The notes: generated from the letters alone by a model not told the origin. A stretch of DNA of 64,000 nt from Salinarimonas sp. (GCF_040111675.1 NZ_CP157794.1:2501501-2565500); one strand, 5' to 3'. Shown: positions 1 to 9,012, counted from the stretch's first letter. Translations and numbers: made by a program.

Positions 1-1054
1 GCTGTTCTTCTCCTCCCGCGGCCAGGTCTACAAGGAGAAGGTCTGGCGGCTTCCCGTCGGCGCGCCGAATTCCCGCGGCAAGGCGCTGATCAACATGCTC
101 CCCCTCGAGCAGGACGAGCGCATCACCACGATCATGCCGCTGCCCGAGGACGAGGGCACCTGGGAGCGCTACGACGTCATGTTCGCGACCGCGAACGGCA
201 ACGTGCGGCGCAACAAGCTCTCCGACTTCGTCCAGGTGAACCGCGCCGGCAAGATCGCCATGAAGCTCGACGAGGGCGACGCCATCGTCGACGTCCAGGT
301 CTGCTCGGTCGACGACGACGTGCTGCTGACGACGGCCAAGGGCCAGTGCATCCGCTTCGCGGTGCCGGACGTGCGCGTCTTCAAGGGCCGCGACTCGACC
401 GGCGTGCGCGGCATCACGCTGGCCAAGGGCGACCGGGTGATCTCGCTCGCGATCCTGCGTCACGTGGGCGCCACGGCGGAGGAGCGTCAGGCCTATCTGC
501 GCTACGCCTCGGCCATGCGCCGCGCCTCCGGCGCCGAGCTCTCGGCCGAGGAGGCGCCGGCGCAGAACGGCGACGCCGAGGAGGCGACGGCGGAGGTCGA
601 GCTCGGCCAGGAGCGCTACGCCGAGATGGGGGCGCAGGAGCAGTTCGTGCTCACGCTCACTGTCAACGGCTACGGCAAGCGCTCGTCGTCCTTCGAGTAC
701 CGGGTGACGAACCGCGGCGGCAAGGGCATCACCGCCATGGTGACCAACGCCCGCAACGGCGCGCTCGTCTCCTCCTTCCCCGTCGAGGGCCACGACCAGG
801 TGATGCTGATCACCGATCGCGGCCAGACCATCCGCGTGCCGGTGGACGGCATCCGCATCGCCGGGCGCTCGACGCAGGGCGTCATCGTCTTCGACACGGC
901 GGAGGACGAGCACGTCGTCTCCGTCGAGCACATCGCCGGCGGCGCCGAGAGCGAGGTGGTCGACGGCGAGGGCAACGACGGCGAGGGGGATGCCGGCGGG
1001 GCCGGCGAGCCGCCCCCGCCCGAAGGTCCCCCGGAGACCCCGCCGGAGGCGTGA
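1..1054 (+). CDS. gyrA: DNA gyrase subunit A, C-terminal part (5' end outside window)
   Basis: This is the end of gyrase subunit A, the cleavage and DNA-wrapping subunit of the topoisomerase that introduces negative supercoils. The reading frame is already open at base 2, so the N-terminal catalytic domain lies upstream of the window. What remains is the C-terminal beta-pinwheel, recognisable from FFSSRGQVYKEKVWRLP, then GKALINMLPL, the FATANGNVRRNKLSDF blade, and RGITLAKGDRVISL. The GyrA-box region reads NRGGKGI, a common variant of QRRGGKG. A stretch of about 50 residues rich in Ala and Glu interrupts the blades near base 540-620, as often seen in alphaproteobacterial GyrA. The tail after the last blade is acidic, Gly-rich and ends in a Pro-rich stretch. 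A strong terminator follows. Confidence 0.97.
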   Translation, partial: LFFSSRGQVYKEKVWRLPVGAPNSRGKALINMLPLEQDERITTIMPLPEDEGTWERYDVMFATANGNVRRNKLSDFVQVNRAGKIAMKLDEGDAIVDVQVCSVDDDVLLTTAKGQCIRFAVPDVRVFKGRDSTGVRGITLAKGDRVISLAILRHVGATAEERQAYLRYASAMRRASGAELSAEEAPAQNGDAEEATAEVELGQERYAEMGAQEQFVLTLTVNGYGKRSSSFEYRVTNRGGKGITAMVTNARNGALVSSFPVEGHDQVMLITDRGQTIRVPVDGIRIAGRSTQGVIVFDTAEDEHVVSVEHIAGGAESEVVDGEGNDGEGDAGGAGEPPPPEGPPETPPEA

Positions 1055-1082
1055 GCCGCGCGCATCGTCGCGACCGAGATCG

Positions 1083-1114
1083 AAGGCCCCGCGAGCGACG
1101 CTCGCGGGGCCTTT
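1083..1114. terminator. Bidirectional intrinsic terminator after gyrA
   Basis: A perfect 14-bp stem (AAGGCCCCGCGAGC pairing with GCTCGCGGGGCCTT) closes on a 3-base loop (GAC). It has T residues on the plus side and A residues at the other foot, so it can stop transcription from both directions. It sits between the gyrA stop and the stop of the convergent GGDEF-EAL gene, exactly where a shared terminator is expected. Confidence 0.9.
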
Positions 1115-1141
1115 CTCGATGCGCCGGAGCGGGTGCCCGCT

Positions 1142-3835
1142 CTATCCCGCGGCGGCTTCGCGACTGCCCGCGTCCGTGCCGTGGCGGGCGGCCCGCCAGC
1201 GTTCGGCGCGCACGAACGCGATGAGGTCGTCCGACGACATCGGGGCCGCGAAGGCGTAGCCCTGGAGCACGTTGCAGCCCAGCTCGTCGAGGATGGCGGC
1301 GTGGTCCATGGTCTCGACGCCTTCGGCGACGACCGCGATGCCGAGCGACTTGCCGATCTCGATGATCGAGGCCACGAGCCGGCGTTGATGCGCCGCATGC
1401 GTGATCGGCGTGACCAGGCGCCGTTCGATCTTCAGGCGCTTGGGCCTGAGCTGCAGCAGGCTGACGATCGAGGCGTAGCCGGTGCCGAAATCGTCGATCT
1501 CGACGTCGATGCCCATGTCGGCGAGCCGCGCGATGTTGCTCGTGGCCGTTTCGCTGCCCTCGTCGAGAAAGATCGACTCGAGCAGCTCGAAGGACAGCTC
1601 GCCGGGCGTGATCGGCAGGTCTCGGAGCCGGTCGATCAGGGCGCCGTCCTGCAGCTGGCCGGCCGAGACGTTGACCGACTTGCGGGGAATGACGATGCCC
1701 GCCGCCGCCCAGCGCGCCGACTGCCAGAGCGTCTCCTCGAGAACGATGCGGTCGATCAGAGGGACGACCCCGAGCTCCTCGGCCGTGGCGAGGAACGCGC
1801 CGGGCGCGAGGATCCCTCGGGTGGGATGGCGCCACCGCGCCAGGGCCTCGACGCCGACGATGTCGAGGGTCCGCGCATCGAACTGGGGCTGGAAGTAGGG
1901 CAGGAACTCCCGCCGCTCGAGCCCGGTCAGGATCTCGTCCGCCAGGATCTTGTTGGACACGATCTCGGCCTTCAGCGATGCGTCGAAGAACTCGTAGCGG
2001 TTCCGGCCGCGGTTCTTGGCGCGGTAGAGGGCGAGATCCGCGTCGATGAGCAGCTGCTTCGTGGACGAGGCGTCGGCGCCGTCGCCGACGGCGATGCCGA
2101 TGCTCGCGCCGAACCGGCATTCGTGGCTCTGGTAGGGAACGGGGCGGCGCATCTCCTCGATGACGCGCTCGGCCAGCGCGGTGAGCCCGGCGGTGCTCGT
2201 CGGCCCCATCGTCGCGATGATGAACTCGTCGCCGCCGATCCGCGCGACGATGTCGCTCTCGCGCGTGTTCCGGCGCAGCACGTCCGCCGCGTGCACCAGC
2301 ATCGCGTCGCCCGCGGCGTGGCCGAGCGTATCGTTGATGTGCTTGAAGCGGTCGAGATCGATGTGGAGCATGGCGGACGGGACCGAGCCGGCGCCGTCGC
2401 GGCCGACGCGCTCGTCCAGGAAGCGGCGGTTCGGCAAGCCGGTGAGGCTGTCGTGGAGGGAATCGTGCTCCATTTGCCGGCGCGCTTCCTCGAGCTCGCG
2501 ATTGCGCATCTCCGCGCTGCGCTTGGCCTCGATCAGCTGGCTCTTGCGCTGCACGTCGTCGGAGACGTCCCAGTTGACGCCGAGCGCGAGCCGGTGGCCC
2601 GCCGGATCGCGGTGGGTGGCGCCGATGGTCCTGACCCAGCGCGCGGAGCCGTCCGGCTGGACGACGCGGAAGACGGACTTGTACGTGCTGCCGCTCGCGG
2701 CGGACTCCTCGAACTCGGCGACCGCTTGCTCGCGGTCGTCCGGGTGGAGCTTCGCCTTCCAGTGCGCGACGGCGTCGGGAGTCACGTCGGCCGGGATGCC
2801 GTAGAGCTCCTTCATCCGCTCGTCCCAGCGCATCTCGCCCGTATCTAGATCGACTTCCCAGACCCCGATCTTCGAGGTCTCGAGCGCGAGCCTCAGCCTC
2901 TGCGAGAGGATGCGCATCTCGCTCTCGCGGGCGGCGAGCGCGCGAGAATGCGCCCGGTGGCGATCGTAGAAGTGGCCGGCGACGCCCACCGGCAGCACGA
3001 TCGCGAGGGCGGCGAGGACGAGAAGGGCGCGAAAGCGCAGCGCGTCCGGCGGGGTCTCCTTCCAGCCCTCCCGCGGCACGGCGGCGATCCGCCAGCCGCC
3101 CCTCGGCAGCGATACGTCCGCGACGACCGGGTCGGCCGCGAGCACGGCGGCGTCCCCGAAGAACACGGTCGGGTCGGACGGGTCCGCATCGCGACCCATG
3201 AGGGCGACGCGGATCGGAAGGTCGTCGCGCAGGAGCCCGCTCTCCTCGTAGAAGCGGTCGACGTCGATGACCGCCGAGACGAGGCCCCACGGCCGCGCCA
3301 TGGTGGATCCGTCTTCCGCGGCGTCGTCCTCGAGAAAGACGGGGATGCGGCCGATGAAGCCGCGGCCGCCTTGGACGAGGTCGACCGGGCCCGCCAGGAC
3401 CATTCCGCGCTGGTTCATCGCGGCGAGGGCCGCGTCCCGCTGCGCGGCGTGGCGCATGTAGTCGAGCCCGACGGCCTTCTCGTTGTTGACGAGGGGATAG
3501 ATCAAGCGAATGACGAGGTCGGGCGCGGCAGCGATGTTGCGCAGCTGGGAATCCTCGCCGATCAGCGCGGAGGTGATCGCCTCGAACCGGGCCTGATCCA
3601 TGCTCGGATCGGTCGCGATGACCGCCACGAGGCCGCGGACGAGCTGAATGTTGCTGTTGATGTTGCTCTCGATCGCCGCTCGGATGCGCCCGAGGTTCAC
3701 GGCGACTTCGGCGCGGGCCTGCTCGCGATAGACGGCGTGGTTCTGCCGATCCGCGAAGTAACCGACGGCCGCCGTCACCAGAAACGCGACGACCACACCG
3801 ATCTTGCCTGGCCGCAGGGTTGCTCGCATCGTCAT
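1142..3835 (-). CDS. Membrane CHASE-PAS-GGDEF-EAL cyclic-di-GMP signalling protein
   Basis: A bifunctional-looking cyclic-di-GMP turnover protein of 897 residues. In order it has a transmembrane helix (about 12-28), a periplasmic CHASE-type sensor region (about 45-250), a second helix (about 267-290), a PAS domain (about 315-430), GGDEF (motif at about 534-538) and EAL (from about 640). Key residues look intact on both sides. The cyclase has GGDEF and an inhibitory I-site RESD five residues before it. The phosphodiesterase has EALARW, DDFGTGY, AEGVET and LQGY. The start chosen is the ATG preceded by AAGGCGA; an upstream in-frame start would add 29 Arg/Pro-rich residues before the membrane helix and looks wrong. 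Which activity dominates cannot be read from sequence. The ligand sensed by the CHASE region is unknown. Confidence 0.9.
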   Translation of the reverse strand: MTMRATLRPGKIGVVVAFLVTAAVGYFADRQNHAVYREQARAEVAVNLGRIRAAIESNINSNIQLVRGLVAVIATDPSMDQARFEAITSALIGEDSQLRNIAAAPDLVIRLIYPLVNNEKAVGLDYMRHAAQRDAALAAMNQRGMVLAGPVDLVQGGRGFIGRIPVFLEDDAAEDGSTMARPWGLVSAVIDVDRFYEESGLLRDDLPIRVALMGRDADPSDPTVFFGDAAVLAADPVVADVSLPRGGWRIAAVPREGWKETPPDALRFRALLVLAALAIVLPVGVAGHFYDRHRAHSRALAARESEMRILSQRLRLALETSKIGVWEVDLDTGEMRWDERMKELYGIPADVTPDAVAHWKAKLHPDDREQAVAEFEESAASGSTYKSVFRVVQPDGSARWVRTIGATHRDPAGHRLALGVNWDVSDDVQRKSQLIEAKRSAEMRNRELEEARRQMEHDSLHDSLTGLPNRRFLDERVGRDGAGSVPSAMLHIDLDRFKHINDTLGHAAGDAMLVHAADVLRRNTRESDIVARIGGDEFIIATMGPTSTAGLTALAERVIEEMRRPVPYQSHECRFGASIGIAVGDGADASSTKQLLIDADLALYRAKNRGRNRYEFFDASLKAEIVSNKILADEILTGLERREFLPYFQPQFDARTLDIVGVEALARWRHPTRGILAPGAFLATAEELGVVPLIDRIVLEETLWQSARWAAAGIVIPRKSVNVSAGQLQDGALIDRLRDLPITPGELSFELLESIFLDEGSETATSNIARLADMGIDVEIDDFGTGYASIVSLLQLRPKRLKIERRLVTPITHAAHQRRLVASIIEIGKSLGIAVVAEGVETMDHAAILDELGCNVLQGYAFAAPMSSDDLIAFVRAERWRAARHGTDAGSREAAAG

Positions 3836-4036
3836 TCGCCTTGCTTCGGAGATCGGACGGTGCCCCGCTGATGTCGGCGGAGCGGGTTCACGCAGTCCCC
3901 CGCCGCGCATCTGAGCAAACATTCGCTAAAACTGTGTGAGTCCCGGAATACAGGCGCGGCGCCGCTCGGAGGAGCGATCGAAACCCGCGCTCTGCGGGGG
4001 ATGAAGCCGCACGAACAGCGCCTCGACGGCGCAGGC

Positions 4037-4050
4037 TTGATCCATGTCAG
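4037..4050. promoter_or_regulatory. Possible FNR/FixK-type binding site
   Basis: The sequence TTGATCCATGTCAG matches the TTGA-N6-TCAA consensus of FNR/FixK/NnrR-family regulators at seven of eight defined positions. It lies in the divergent gap between the GGDEF-EAL gene and the CPBP gene, about 65-78 bases before the CPBP start, a workable activator position. This rests on a motif match only; the chance of a random near-match is not negligible. Confidence 0.35.
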
Positions 4051-4114
4051 CGTGGAATTCGCCGTATCGTGACATACGGCTGCGGACGCGGACACGGTCC
4101 CGGGAGCCTTCACG

Positions 4115-4969
4115 ATGCGGACGAGATCGAGCTCGCCTTCCCCGCAGGCCATACGGAGCTCGGCTCTCGTTCCGTTTCTCGCCGTGACGTTCCTGATCAC
4201 CTGGGGGCTCATCGGGGCCTACATCGTCGCCCCCGAAATGGCGGCCGACACTTTCGGCGAGATCAGCGGGTCGCATCCCTTCTTCTTTCTCGCCACCTGG
4301 TCGCCGGCCATCGCCGCCGTCGTCGTCGTGTCCCGGAGCGCGGGTCTCTCGGGCATCCGCGCCTTCCTTTCGCGGCTGCTGATGTGGCGCGGGTCCGCGG
4401 GCTGGGCGGCGTTCATCCTGCTGGTCCTGCCGCTCGTCTTCGTCGCGGGATCGCTGATCGAGGGCGGGCCGGTGCTGGCGCCGCTGCCGCCCGAAGGGGC
4501 GGGACCGGTCGTGGCGGTGCTGTTCATGATGCTGTTCCTCGGCCCGATCGAGGAGCTCGGCTGGCGTGGCGTGATGCAGCCCCTTCTTCAGCGGCACATG
4601 GCGCCGCTCTGGGCGGGCCTCGTCATCGGCGCGACATGGGGGGTGTGGCACCTGCCCGCCTTCTTCCTCGCCGGCGTGGTCTTCGCCGAGTGGAGCTTCC
4701 TTCCCTTCTTCGTGGGCAACGTGACGCTCGCGGTCCTGGTCACGCCGATCCTCAACCGCGCGCGGGGCAGCCTGCTATGGCCGATGCTGTTCCACTGGCA
4801 GCTCATCAACCCGTTCTGGCCCGACGCGCAGCCCTGGGACACGTGGATTCTCGTCGGGGTGGCCGTCGTCGTCGTATGGTGGAACCGGGACACGATGCTC
4901 GCCCGTGACGACGCCGTGACCGACGTCTTGCCGGCTCCGCGCCCCTCCATCCCGCGTGCGGCCGAGTGA
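4115..4969 (+). CDS. CPBP-family intramembrane glutamic endopeptidase
   Basis: A 284-residue polytopic membrane protein of the CPBP (CAAX protease / bacteriocin-processing, Abi) family. The family signatures are visible: EELGWRG (motif EExxxR, about residue 149-155), WGVWHLPAFF (motif with the catalytic His, about 175-184) and a later LFHW His. These lie within at least six hydrophobic segments. Family members are membrane proteases or, in some cases, scaffolds; the substrate here is unknown. Its stop is only four bases from the start of a secreted beta-lactamase-like hydrolase, suggesting one transcript. The start has no strong ribosome site, so a downstream Met cannot be ruled out, but the N-terminal 18 residues before the first helix are plausible. 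Confidence 0.85.
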   Translation: MRTRSSSPSPQAIRSSALVPFLAVTFLITWGLIGAYIVAPEMAADTFGEISGSHPFFFLATWSPAIAAVVVVSRSAGLSGIRAFLSRLLMWRGSAGWAAFILLVLPLVFVAGSLIEGGPVLAPLPPEGAGPVVAVLFMMLFLGPIEELGWRGVMQPLLQRHMAPLWAGLVIGATWGVWHLPAFFLAGVVFAEWSFLPFFVGNVTLAVLVTPILNRARGSLLWPMLFHWQLINPFWPDAQPWDTWILVGVAVVVVWWNRDTMLARDDAVTDVLPAPRPSIPRAAE

Positions 4970-4973
4970 CGCC

Positions 4974-6146
4974 ATGCGTCGGGGCTTCCTTCTCGTCCTC
5001 TTTCTGGCATCGGCCTGTTTCGCGGCGCCCGTGGCGGCGCAGGAAGGGCCCGACCTTTCGACGCAGCTGGCGGCGACGCTCGACGCGTTCCACGCGCGAT
5101 ACGCGTTTCCGGGGGCCACCGCGGCGATCGTCCTGCCGGACCGGACGGTCGTCACGGCGGCCACCGGTCTCGCCGACGTCGAGAACGGTCGCGCCATGAC
5201 GGCCGAGACGCCGATGCCCGCGGCGAGCATCGGCAAGACCTTCGTCGCGGCCACCGTGCTCGCGCTGGAAGGCGAGGGGCTCCTGTCCCGCGCCGATCTC
5301 CTGTCCGCCCGGCTCGGGGATCGGCCATGGTTCGCGCGGCTTCCGAATGGCGGCACCATCACGATCGACCATCTGCTGCACCACAGCGCCGGCCTGCCGG
5401 ACCACGTGCACCTGCCGGAATTCCGGCAGGCCTGGGCCGGGATGGCCGCAGGCGAGCATTTCGATGTCGACCCCGTGCGGCTCGTGCGTTTCGTCTCGGG
5501 GCGCGCGCCTCTCTTCGAGGCCGGGACCGCATGGTCCTACAGCGATACCGGCTACGTGCTGCTGGCCCTGGTGATCGAGGAGACGACGGGCCGGCCGTGG
5601 CAGGACGCCGTCCGCGCACGGTTCCTCGCGCCGCTCGGGCTCGACGGCACCTTCCCCTCCGACCGCCCGGAGCTGCCGGGGCTCGCGGTGGGCTACGTCG
5701 CGCCCGACAACCCCTTCGGGCTGCCCGAGCGGACCGCCGACGCCGAGGGCCGGCTCCTGTGGAACCCGGCCATCGAATCGGCCGGGGGCGGGTTCGCCTC
5801 GACCGCGCCCGACCTGGCGCGGTGGGGGCGCCTCCTGTTCGGCGGCGAGGCCATGCCCGGACCCTATCTCGACCGGCTGCTCGACGGCGTGCCCGTGGGG
5901 CCCGACGCGCCCGGCATCCTCTATGGCGCAGGCGTGGCGATCTACGCCGACACGCCGCACGGACCGGTCTGGGGGCATGGCGGCTGGATTCCCGCCTATG
6001 TATCCAGCCTGCGCCATTACGCGGAGCACGGCGTGACCGTCGCTTTCCAGATCAACACCGATGTCGGGATCGCGGACGACACGAGCGACCTGGTGCCCAC
6101 CCTCGAGGCCGCGCTCGCGGATCTGGCGATCTCCATGATCCGATGA
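4974..6146 (+). CDS. Secreted serine hydrolase, class C beta-lactamase / PBP-like fold
   Basis: A 390-residue serine beta-lactamase-family protein. A signal peptide is evident (MRRGFLLVLFLASACFAAPV then AAQ), so it probably acts in the periplasm. Catalytic motifs are SIGK (Ser85-Lys88) for SxxK, YSD (Tyr188) for YxN with Asp replacing Asn, and HGG near residue 335 for the third box. HGG instead of KTG is typical of the esterase, aminohydrolase or D-aminopeptidase branches rather than true AmpC, so it should not be read as an antibiotic-resistance gene. The start chosen is the second in-frame ATG, four bases after the CPBP stop; the earlier ATG overlaps the CPBP gene and would precede the signal peptide with six extra residues. 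The substrate is unknown. Confidence 0.85.
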   Translation: MRRGFLLVLFLASACFAAPVAAQEGPDLSTQLAATLDAFHARYAFPGATAAIVLPDRTVVTAATGLADVENGRAMTAETPMPAASIGKTFVAATVLALEGEGLLSRADLLSARLGDRPWFARLPNGGTITIDHLLHHSAGLPDHVHLPEFRQAWAGMAAGEHFDVDPVRLVRFVSGRAPLFEAGTAWSYSDTGYVLLALVIEETTGRPWQDAVRARFLAPLGLDGTFPSDRPELPGLAVGYVAPDNPFGLPERTADAEGRLLWNPAIESAGGGFASTAPDLARWGRLLFGGEAMPGPYLDRLLDGVPVGPDAPGILYGAGVAIYADTPHGPVWGHGGWIPAYVSSLRHYAEHGVTVAFQINTDVGIADDTSDLVPTLEAALADLAISMIR

Positions 6147-6259
6147 CGCCGTGAGCGCTTCGCCGAACGAGGCGTCGGCGGCTCCGGAGACACCGGCCTC
6201 GGGCGTGTCACGCCCCGATCTCCCGGTGCCGGGGCGGGAGAACGCGCGCTCGAGGATAG

Positions 6260-6349
6260 TGGCGGAAGGGGTGGGATTCGAACCCACGGTGGAGTCGCCC
6301 CCACGGCGGTTTTCAAGACCGCTGCCTTAAACCACTCGGCCACCCTTCC
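6260..6349 (-). tRNA. tRNA-Ser (anticodon UGA)
   Basis: A 90-base class II tRNA. The acceptor stem GGAAGGG pairs with CCCTTCC, the discriminator base is G, and CCA is encoded. The anticodon loop is CTTGAAA, giving UGA, which reads UCN serine codons. A long variable arm follows (GTGGGGGCGACTCCAC), as expected for tRNA-Ser, and the T arm contains GGTTCGAATCC. It stands alone between two protein genes. Confidence 0.97.
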
Positions 6350-6408
6350 TCGCGCCTTGTCTACCCCGCGTGGGGACGCGTGAAAAGCGTGTCGTGGTCG
6401 CGCCGGGC

Positions 6409-6439
6409 GTATAAGGCTTCGTTCACCGTCTCACGTCAA
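6409..6439 (-). promoter_or_regulatory. Candidate sigma-70 promoter for tRNA-Ser
   Basis: Reading toward the tRNA, a TTGACG -35 element and a TTATAC -10 element are separated by 19 bases, about 60 bases before the tRNA 5' end. The spacing is slightly long. No other candidate stands out in this stretch. Confidence 0.4.
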
Positions 6440-6714
6440 AGGCGGAAAGCGGGCCCGGCCGGGGCGTTGCCGGAATGCGACAGCCTCCCGGTTTTCGCCC
6501 GGCCGAGACGCGAACGGGGATAGAACATGACCGGAAAGCCGGCGGAACATCGGCGGCGCGTCCCGGAATGGGGCGAAAGCTTGTCGACGCCGCCGCATTT
6601 CAGGCATAGTCCGGCGAAAACGTGCCGACCGTGCGCCGCGGGATTCTCCGGCGAGCGCGCGAGGTCAACCGGCGGAAGCCGCGGCCCGATCGGGTCGCGC
6701 GAGAGACACGGGGC
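6440..6714. other. Intergenic region before rlpA
   Basis: About 275 bases between the tRNA promoter and the rlpA start. Short in-frame ATG and GTG codons occur, but none has a ribosome site or a recognisable product. It presumably holds the rlpA promoter, which I could not place with confidence. Confidence 0.5.
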
Positions 6715-6717
6715 GTG

Positions 6718-7692
6718 ATGGTGATGGCGAAGGACGAGGCTCGGACGGCGCAGGCGGTGCGCATCGGCGTCGTGAGCGCTGTGGCGCTGACGCTCGCGGC
6801 CTGCGGGTCGCAGGTGTCGCGCATGGACCCGAAGCTCGGCGTCACGCCCAGCGAGCGCGTGGCCGAGGACGGCGAGGCGATCGAGAAGGGCGGCGGGCGC
6901 CAGCATATCGGCCGTCCCTATACCATCGCCGGGCGCACCTACGTGCCGCGCCACGATCCCGACTATTCGGCCGAGGGCCTCGCCTCCTGGTACGGCGCGC
7001 GCTTCCACGGCCGCAAGACGGCGAACGGCGAGGTCTTCGACCGCTTCGCCATGACCGCGGCGCACACCACGATGCCGCTGCCGAGCTACGCGCGGGTCAC
7101 GAACCTCGAGAACGACCATTCGGTCATCGTGCGCGTGAACGATCGCGGTCCGTTCCACGGCAACCGCATCGTCGACGTCTCGCGCGCCACGGCCGAGGCG
7201 CTCGACTTCAAGGGCGCGGGCGTCGCCCGCGTGCGCGTCGACTATGTCGGCCCGGCCTCCACGGACGGCAGCGACGATCGGATCCTGATGGCGACGCTGC
7301 GCACCGACGGCCGCCCGGCCGAGATGCCGATCGAGGGCGCGACCACGATCATGGTGGCCTCCGCCGAGGGCGCGCCGCGGGTCGACCGCACGCCGCTCGC
7401 CGCGGCCGACCGCCCGGTGGCGCCGACGCTGGCCTTCGCCTCCGCCCCGCCGCTCGCGTCGCTGCCGACGCCGCCGGCCCGTCCGGCCGCGGCCCTCGCG
7501 AGCCTCTCCGCCGAGGAGCCGGCGCCCTCGCTGCGCGGCGCCGAGCCCGCCGGGCGCCTGAGCGCGCTCCAGCCGCCGGTGCAGCTCGTCGGCATCTTCT
7601 TCGCCGAGCCCGACCAGCCGGCCCGCGGCTTCACCCGCGCGGGCCCGTTCGCCGACGTCGAGGCGCAGGGCTTCGCCAGCCTGCGGCGCTGA
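6718..7692 (+). CDS. rlpA: RlpA-like septal-ring lipoprotein (DPBB domain)
   Basis: An RlpA-family lipoprotein of 324 residues. Family members are septal-ring lytic transglycosylases or peptidoglycan-binding proteins acting on denuded glycan strands. The N-terminus has a lipoprotein signal with lipobox LAAC, implying outer-membrane anchoring. The double-psi beta-barrel follows, marked by GLASWYGARFHGRKTANGE and VRVNDRGPF at roughly residues 80-180. The C-terminal third is Ala/Pro-rich and lacks a convincing SPOR repeat, although the last 40 residues (from VQLVGIFF) could be a degenerate one. The start is placed at the ATG after GAGAGACACGGGGCGTG; another ATG lies two codons on, and an upstream frame of Arg-rich residues was excluded because the signal peptide should be N-terminal. 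The carboxypeptidase gene follows, the usual order in this group. Confidence 0.9.
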   Translation: MVMAKDEARTAQAVRIGVVSAVALTLAACGSQVSRMDPKLGVTPSERVAEDGEAIEKGGGRQHIGRPYTIAGRTYVPRHDPDYSAEGLASWYGARFHGRKTANGEVFDRFAMTAAHTTMPLPSYARVTNLENDHSVIVRVNDRGPFHGNRIVDVSRATAEALDFKGAGVARVRVDYVGPASTDGSDDRILMATLRTDGRPAEMPIEGATTIMVASAEGAPRVDRTPLAAADRPVAPTLAFASAPPLASLPTPPARPAAALASLSAEEPAPSLRGAEPAGRLSALQPPVQLVGIFFAEPDQPARGFTRAGPFADVEAQGFASLRR

Positions 7693-7782
7693 GGGCGGGG
7701 AACGCCGCCGGCGCTCGCGCGATTGATTTCGGGCCGCGGCTCGCGCACAGTGCGCGCCAGTCCGCGTGAGGGAGCCCGAGCC

Positions 7783-9012
7783 GTGTTCTGTCTCGCTCGC
7801 AGCGCGCGTCAAGCGCTGCGCTCAAATATCCGCATCGCCTTCACGATCGCCGTTCTCGTCCTCGCCGCCGCGCGCCCGGCGTCGGCGGAGTTCCAGACCG
7901 CCGCAGAGCAGGCCTTCCTGATCGATCAGGCGACGGGGACGGTGCTGTTCTCGAAGAACGCCGACGTGCCGATGGTGCCCGCCTCGATGGCGAAGATCAT
8001 GACCGTCGAGGTCATCGCCGAGGAGCTGCGCCAGGGCCGGCTCGACTGGGACGACACGTTCGTCGTCTCCGAGAACGCCTGGCGCACGGGCGGCGCGCCG
8101 TCCGGCGGCTCGACCATGTTCGCGGAGGTGAATTCCGAGATCGGGCTCGAGAATCTCCTGCGCGGCATCATCATCCATTCGGGCAACGACGCCTCGATCG
8201 CGGCGGCGGAGGGTATCGCCGGCTCCGAGGAGGCCTTCGCCCGGATGATGACGCGTCATGCGCACGCGCTGGGGCTGACCACGTCCGAATGGCGCAACGC
8301 GACGGGCTATCATCACCCCGAGCAGGTGACGACGGCGCGCGAGCTGGCGCTGCTGACCCTTCACCTGGTCGAGACCTCGCCCGAGATCTACGCCATGTTC
8401 GGCGAGGAGAGCTTCGCCTGGAACGGCATCACCCAGCGCAACCGCAACGACCTCCTCACGATGAACATCGGCGCGGACGGGGTGAAGACCGGCTTCCTCT
8501 CGGAATCGGGCTACGGCCTCGTCGGCTCGGCCGTGCAGGACGGACAGCGGCTCGTCGTCGTGGTCAACGGGCTCGACACCGCGGCGAAGCGCGCCCAGGA
8601 GGCGCGAAAGCTGCTCGAATGGGGCTTTCGCGCCTTCGACCGCCGCCGCCTGTTCGAGCCCGGCGAGACGGTGGGCGAGGCGCAGGTCTACGGCGGCGCG
8701 ACGCCCTACGTGGCGCTCACCGCCGATCGACCGATCGAGATCCTGATGCCGCGCGGCGACGACCAGCGGCTGTCGGCGCGCATCGTGTACGAGGGGCCGC
8801 TCCTGCCGCCCGTGGAGCAGGGGACGCCGGTGGGCGTGCTGCGCGTCATGCGCGGCGACACGCTCGCGCTCGAGGCGCCGCTCGAGACGGCGGAGAGCGT
8901 GGGGCAGGGGCCGATCTCGCGGCGCGCCTTCGACGGGCTCTGGGAGCTCGGCGCGGGCGCCATTCGCCGCGCCATCTTCGGCGATCCCGCCGCGGCGCCC
9001 GGCTCGTCGTGA
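7783..9012 (+). CDS. D-alanyl-D-alanine carboxypeptidase (peptidase S11)
   Basis: A periplasmic penicillin-binding protein of the DacA/DacC/DacD family, which trims the terminal D-Ala from peptidoglycan stem peptides. All three active-site boxes are present: SMAK (Ser68-Lys71), SGN (Ser133) and KTG (Lys235). A PBP5-like C-terminal beta domain follows. The N-terminus has a signal peptide ending near PASA-EF. I chose the GTG preceded by GGGAG; an in-frame ATG 60 bases earlier would add an unneeded Arg-rich segment. The tail ends in a weakly amphipathic helix (ELGAGAIRRAIFG), consistent with membrane association. The stop overlaps an in-frame GTG of tmk, so the two are probably cotranscribed. 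Confidence 0.92.
   Translation: MFCLARSARQALRSNIRIAFTIAVLVLAAARPASAEFQTAAEQAFLIDQATGTVLFSKNADVPMVPASMAKIMTVEVIAEELRQGRLDWDDTFVVSENAWRTGGAPSGGSTMFAEVNSEIGLENLLRGIIIHSGNDASIAAAEGIAGSEEAFARMMTRHAHALGLTTSEWRNATGYHHPEQVTTARELALLTLHLVETSPEIYAMFGEESFAWNGITQRNRNDLLTMNIGADGVKTGFLSESGYGLVGSAVQDGQRLVVVVNGLDTAAKRAQEARKLLEWGFRAFDRRRLFEPGETVGEAQVYGGATPYVALTADRPIEILMPRGDDQRLSARIVYEGPLLPPVEQGTPVGVLRVMRGDTLALEAPLETAESVGQGPISRRAFDGLWELGAGAIRRAIFGDPAAAPGSS

Noticed and set aside
882..3290. Very long Arg/Pro/Ala-rich frames in other frames of the GGDEF-EAL gene and elsewhere
   Set aside because: High GC content removes stop codons from the non-coding frames; composition is that of frame shadows and no domain is recognisable.
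4974..6146. Annotation as an AmpC-type resistance gene
   Set aside because: The boxes are SIGK, YSD and HGG rather than the SxxK, YAN and KTG of AmpC.
6017..6343. A protein-like frame starting MAEWFKAAVLKTAVG over the tRNA
   Set aside because: This is the familiar false translation of tRNA-Ser; it covers the tRNA and antisense of the hydrolase gene.
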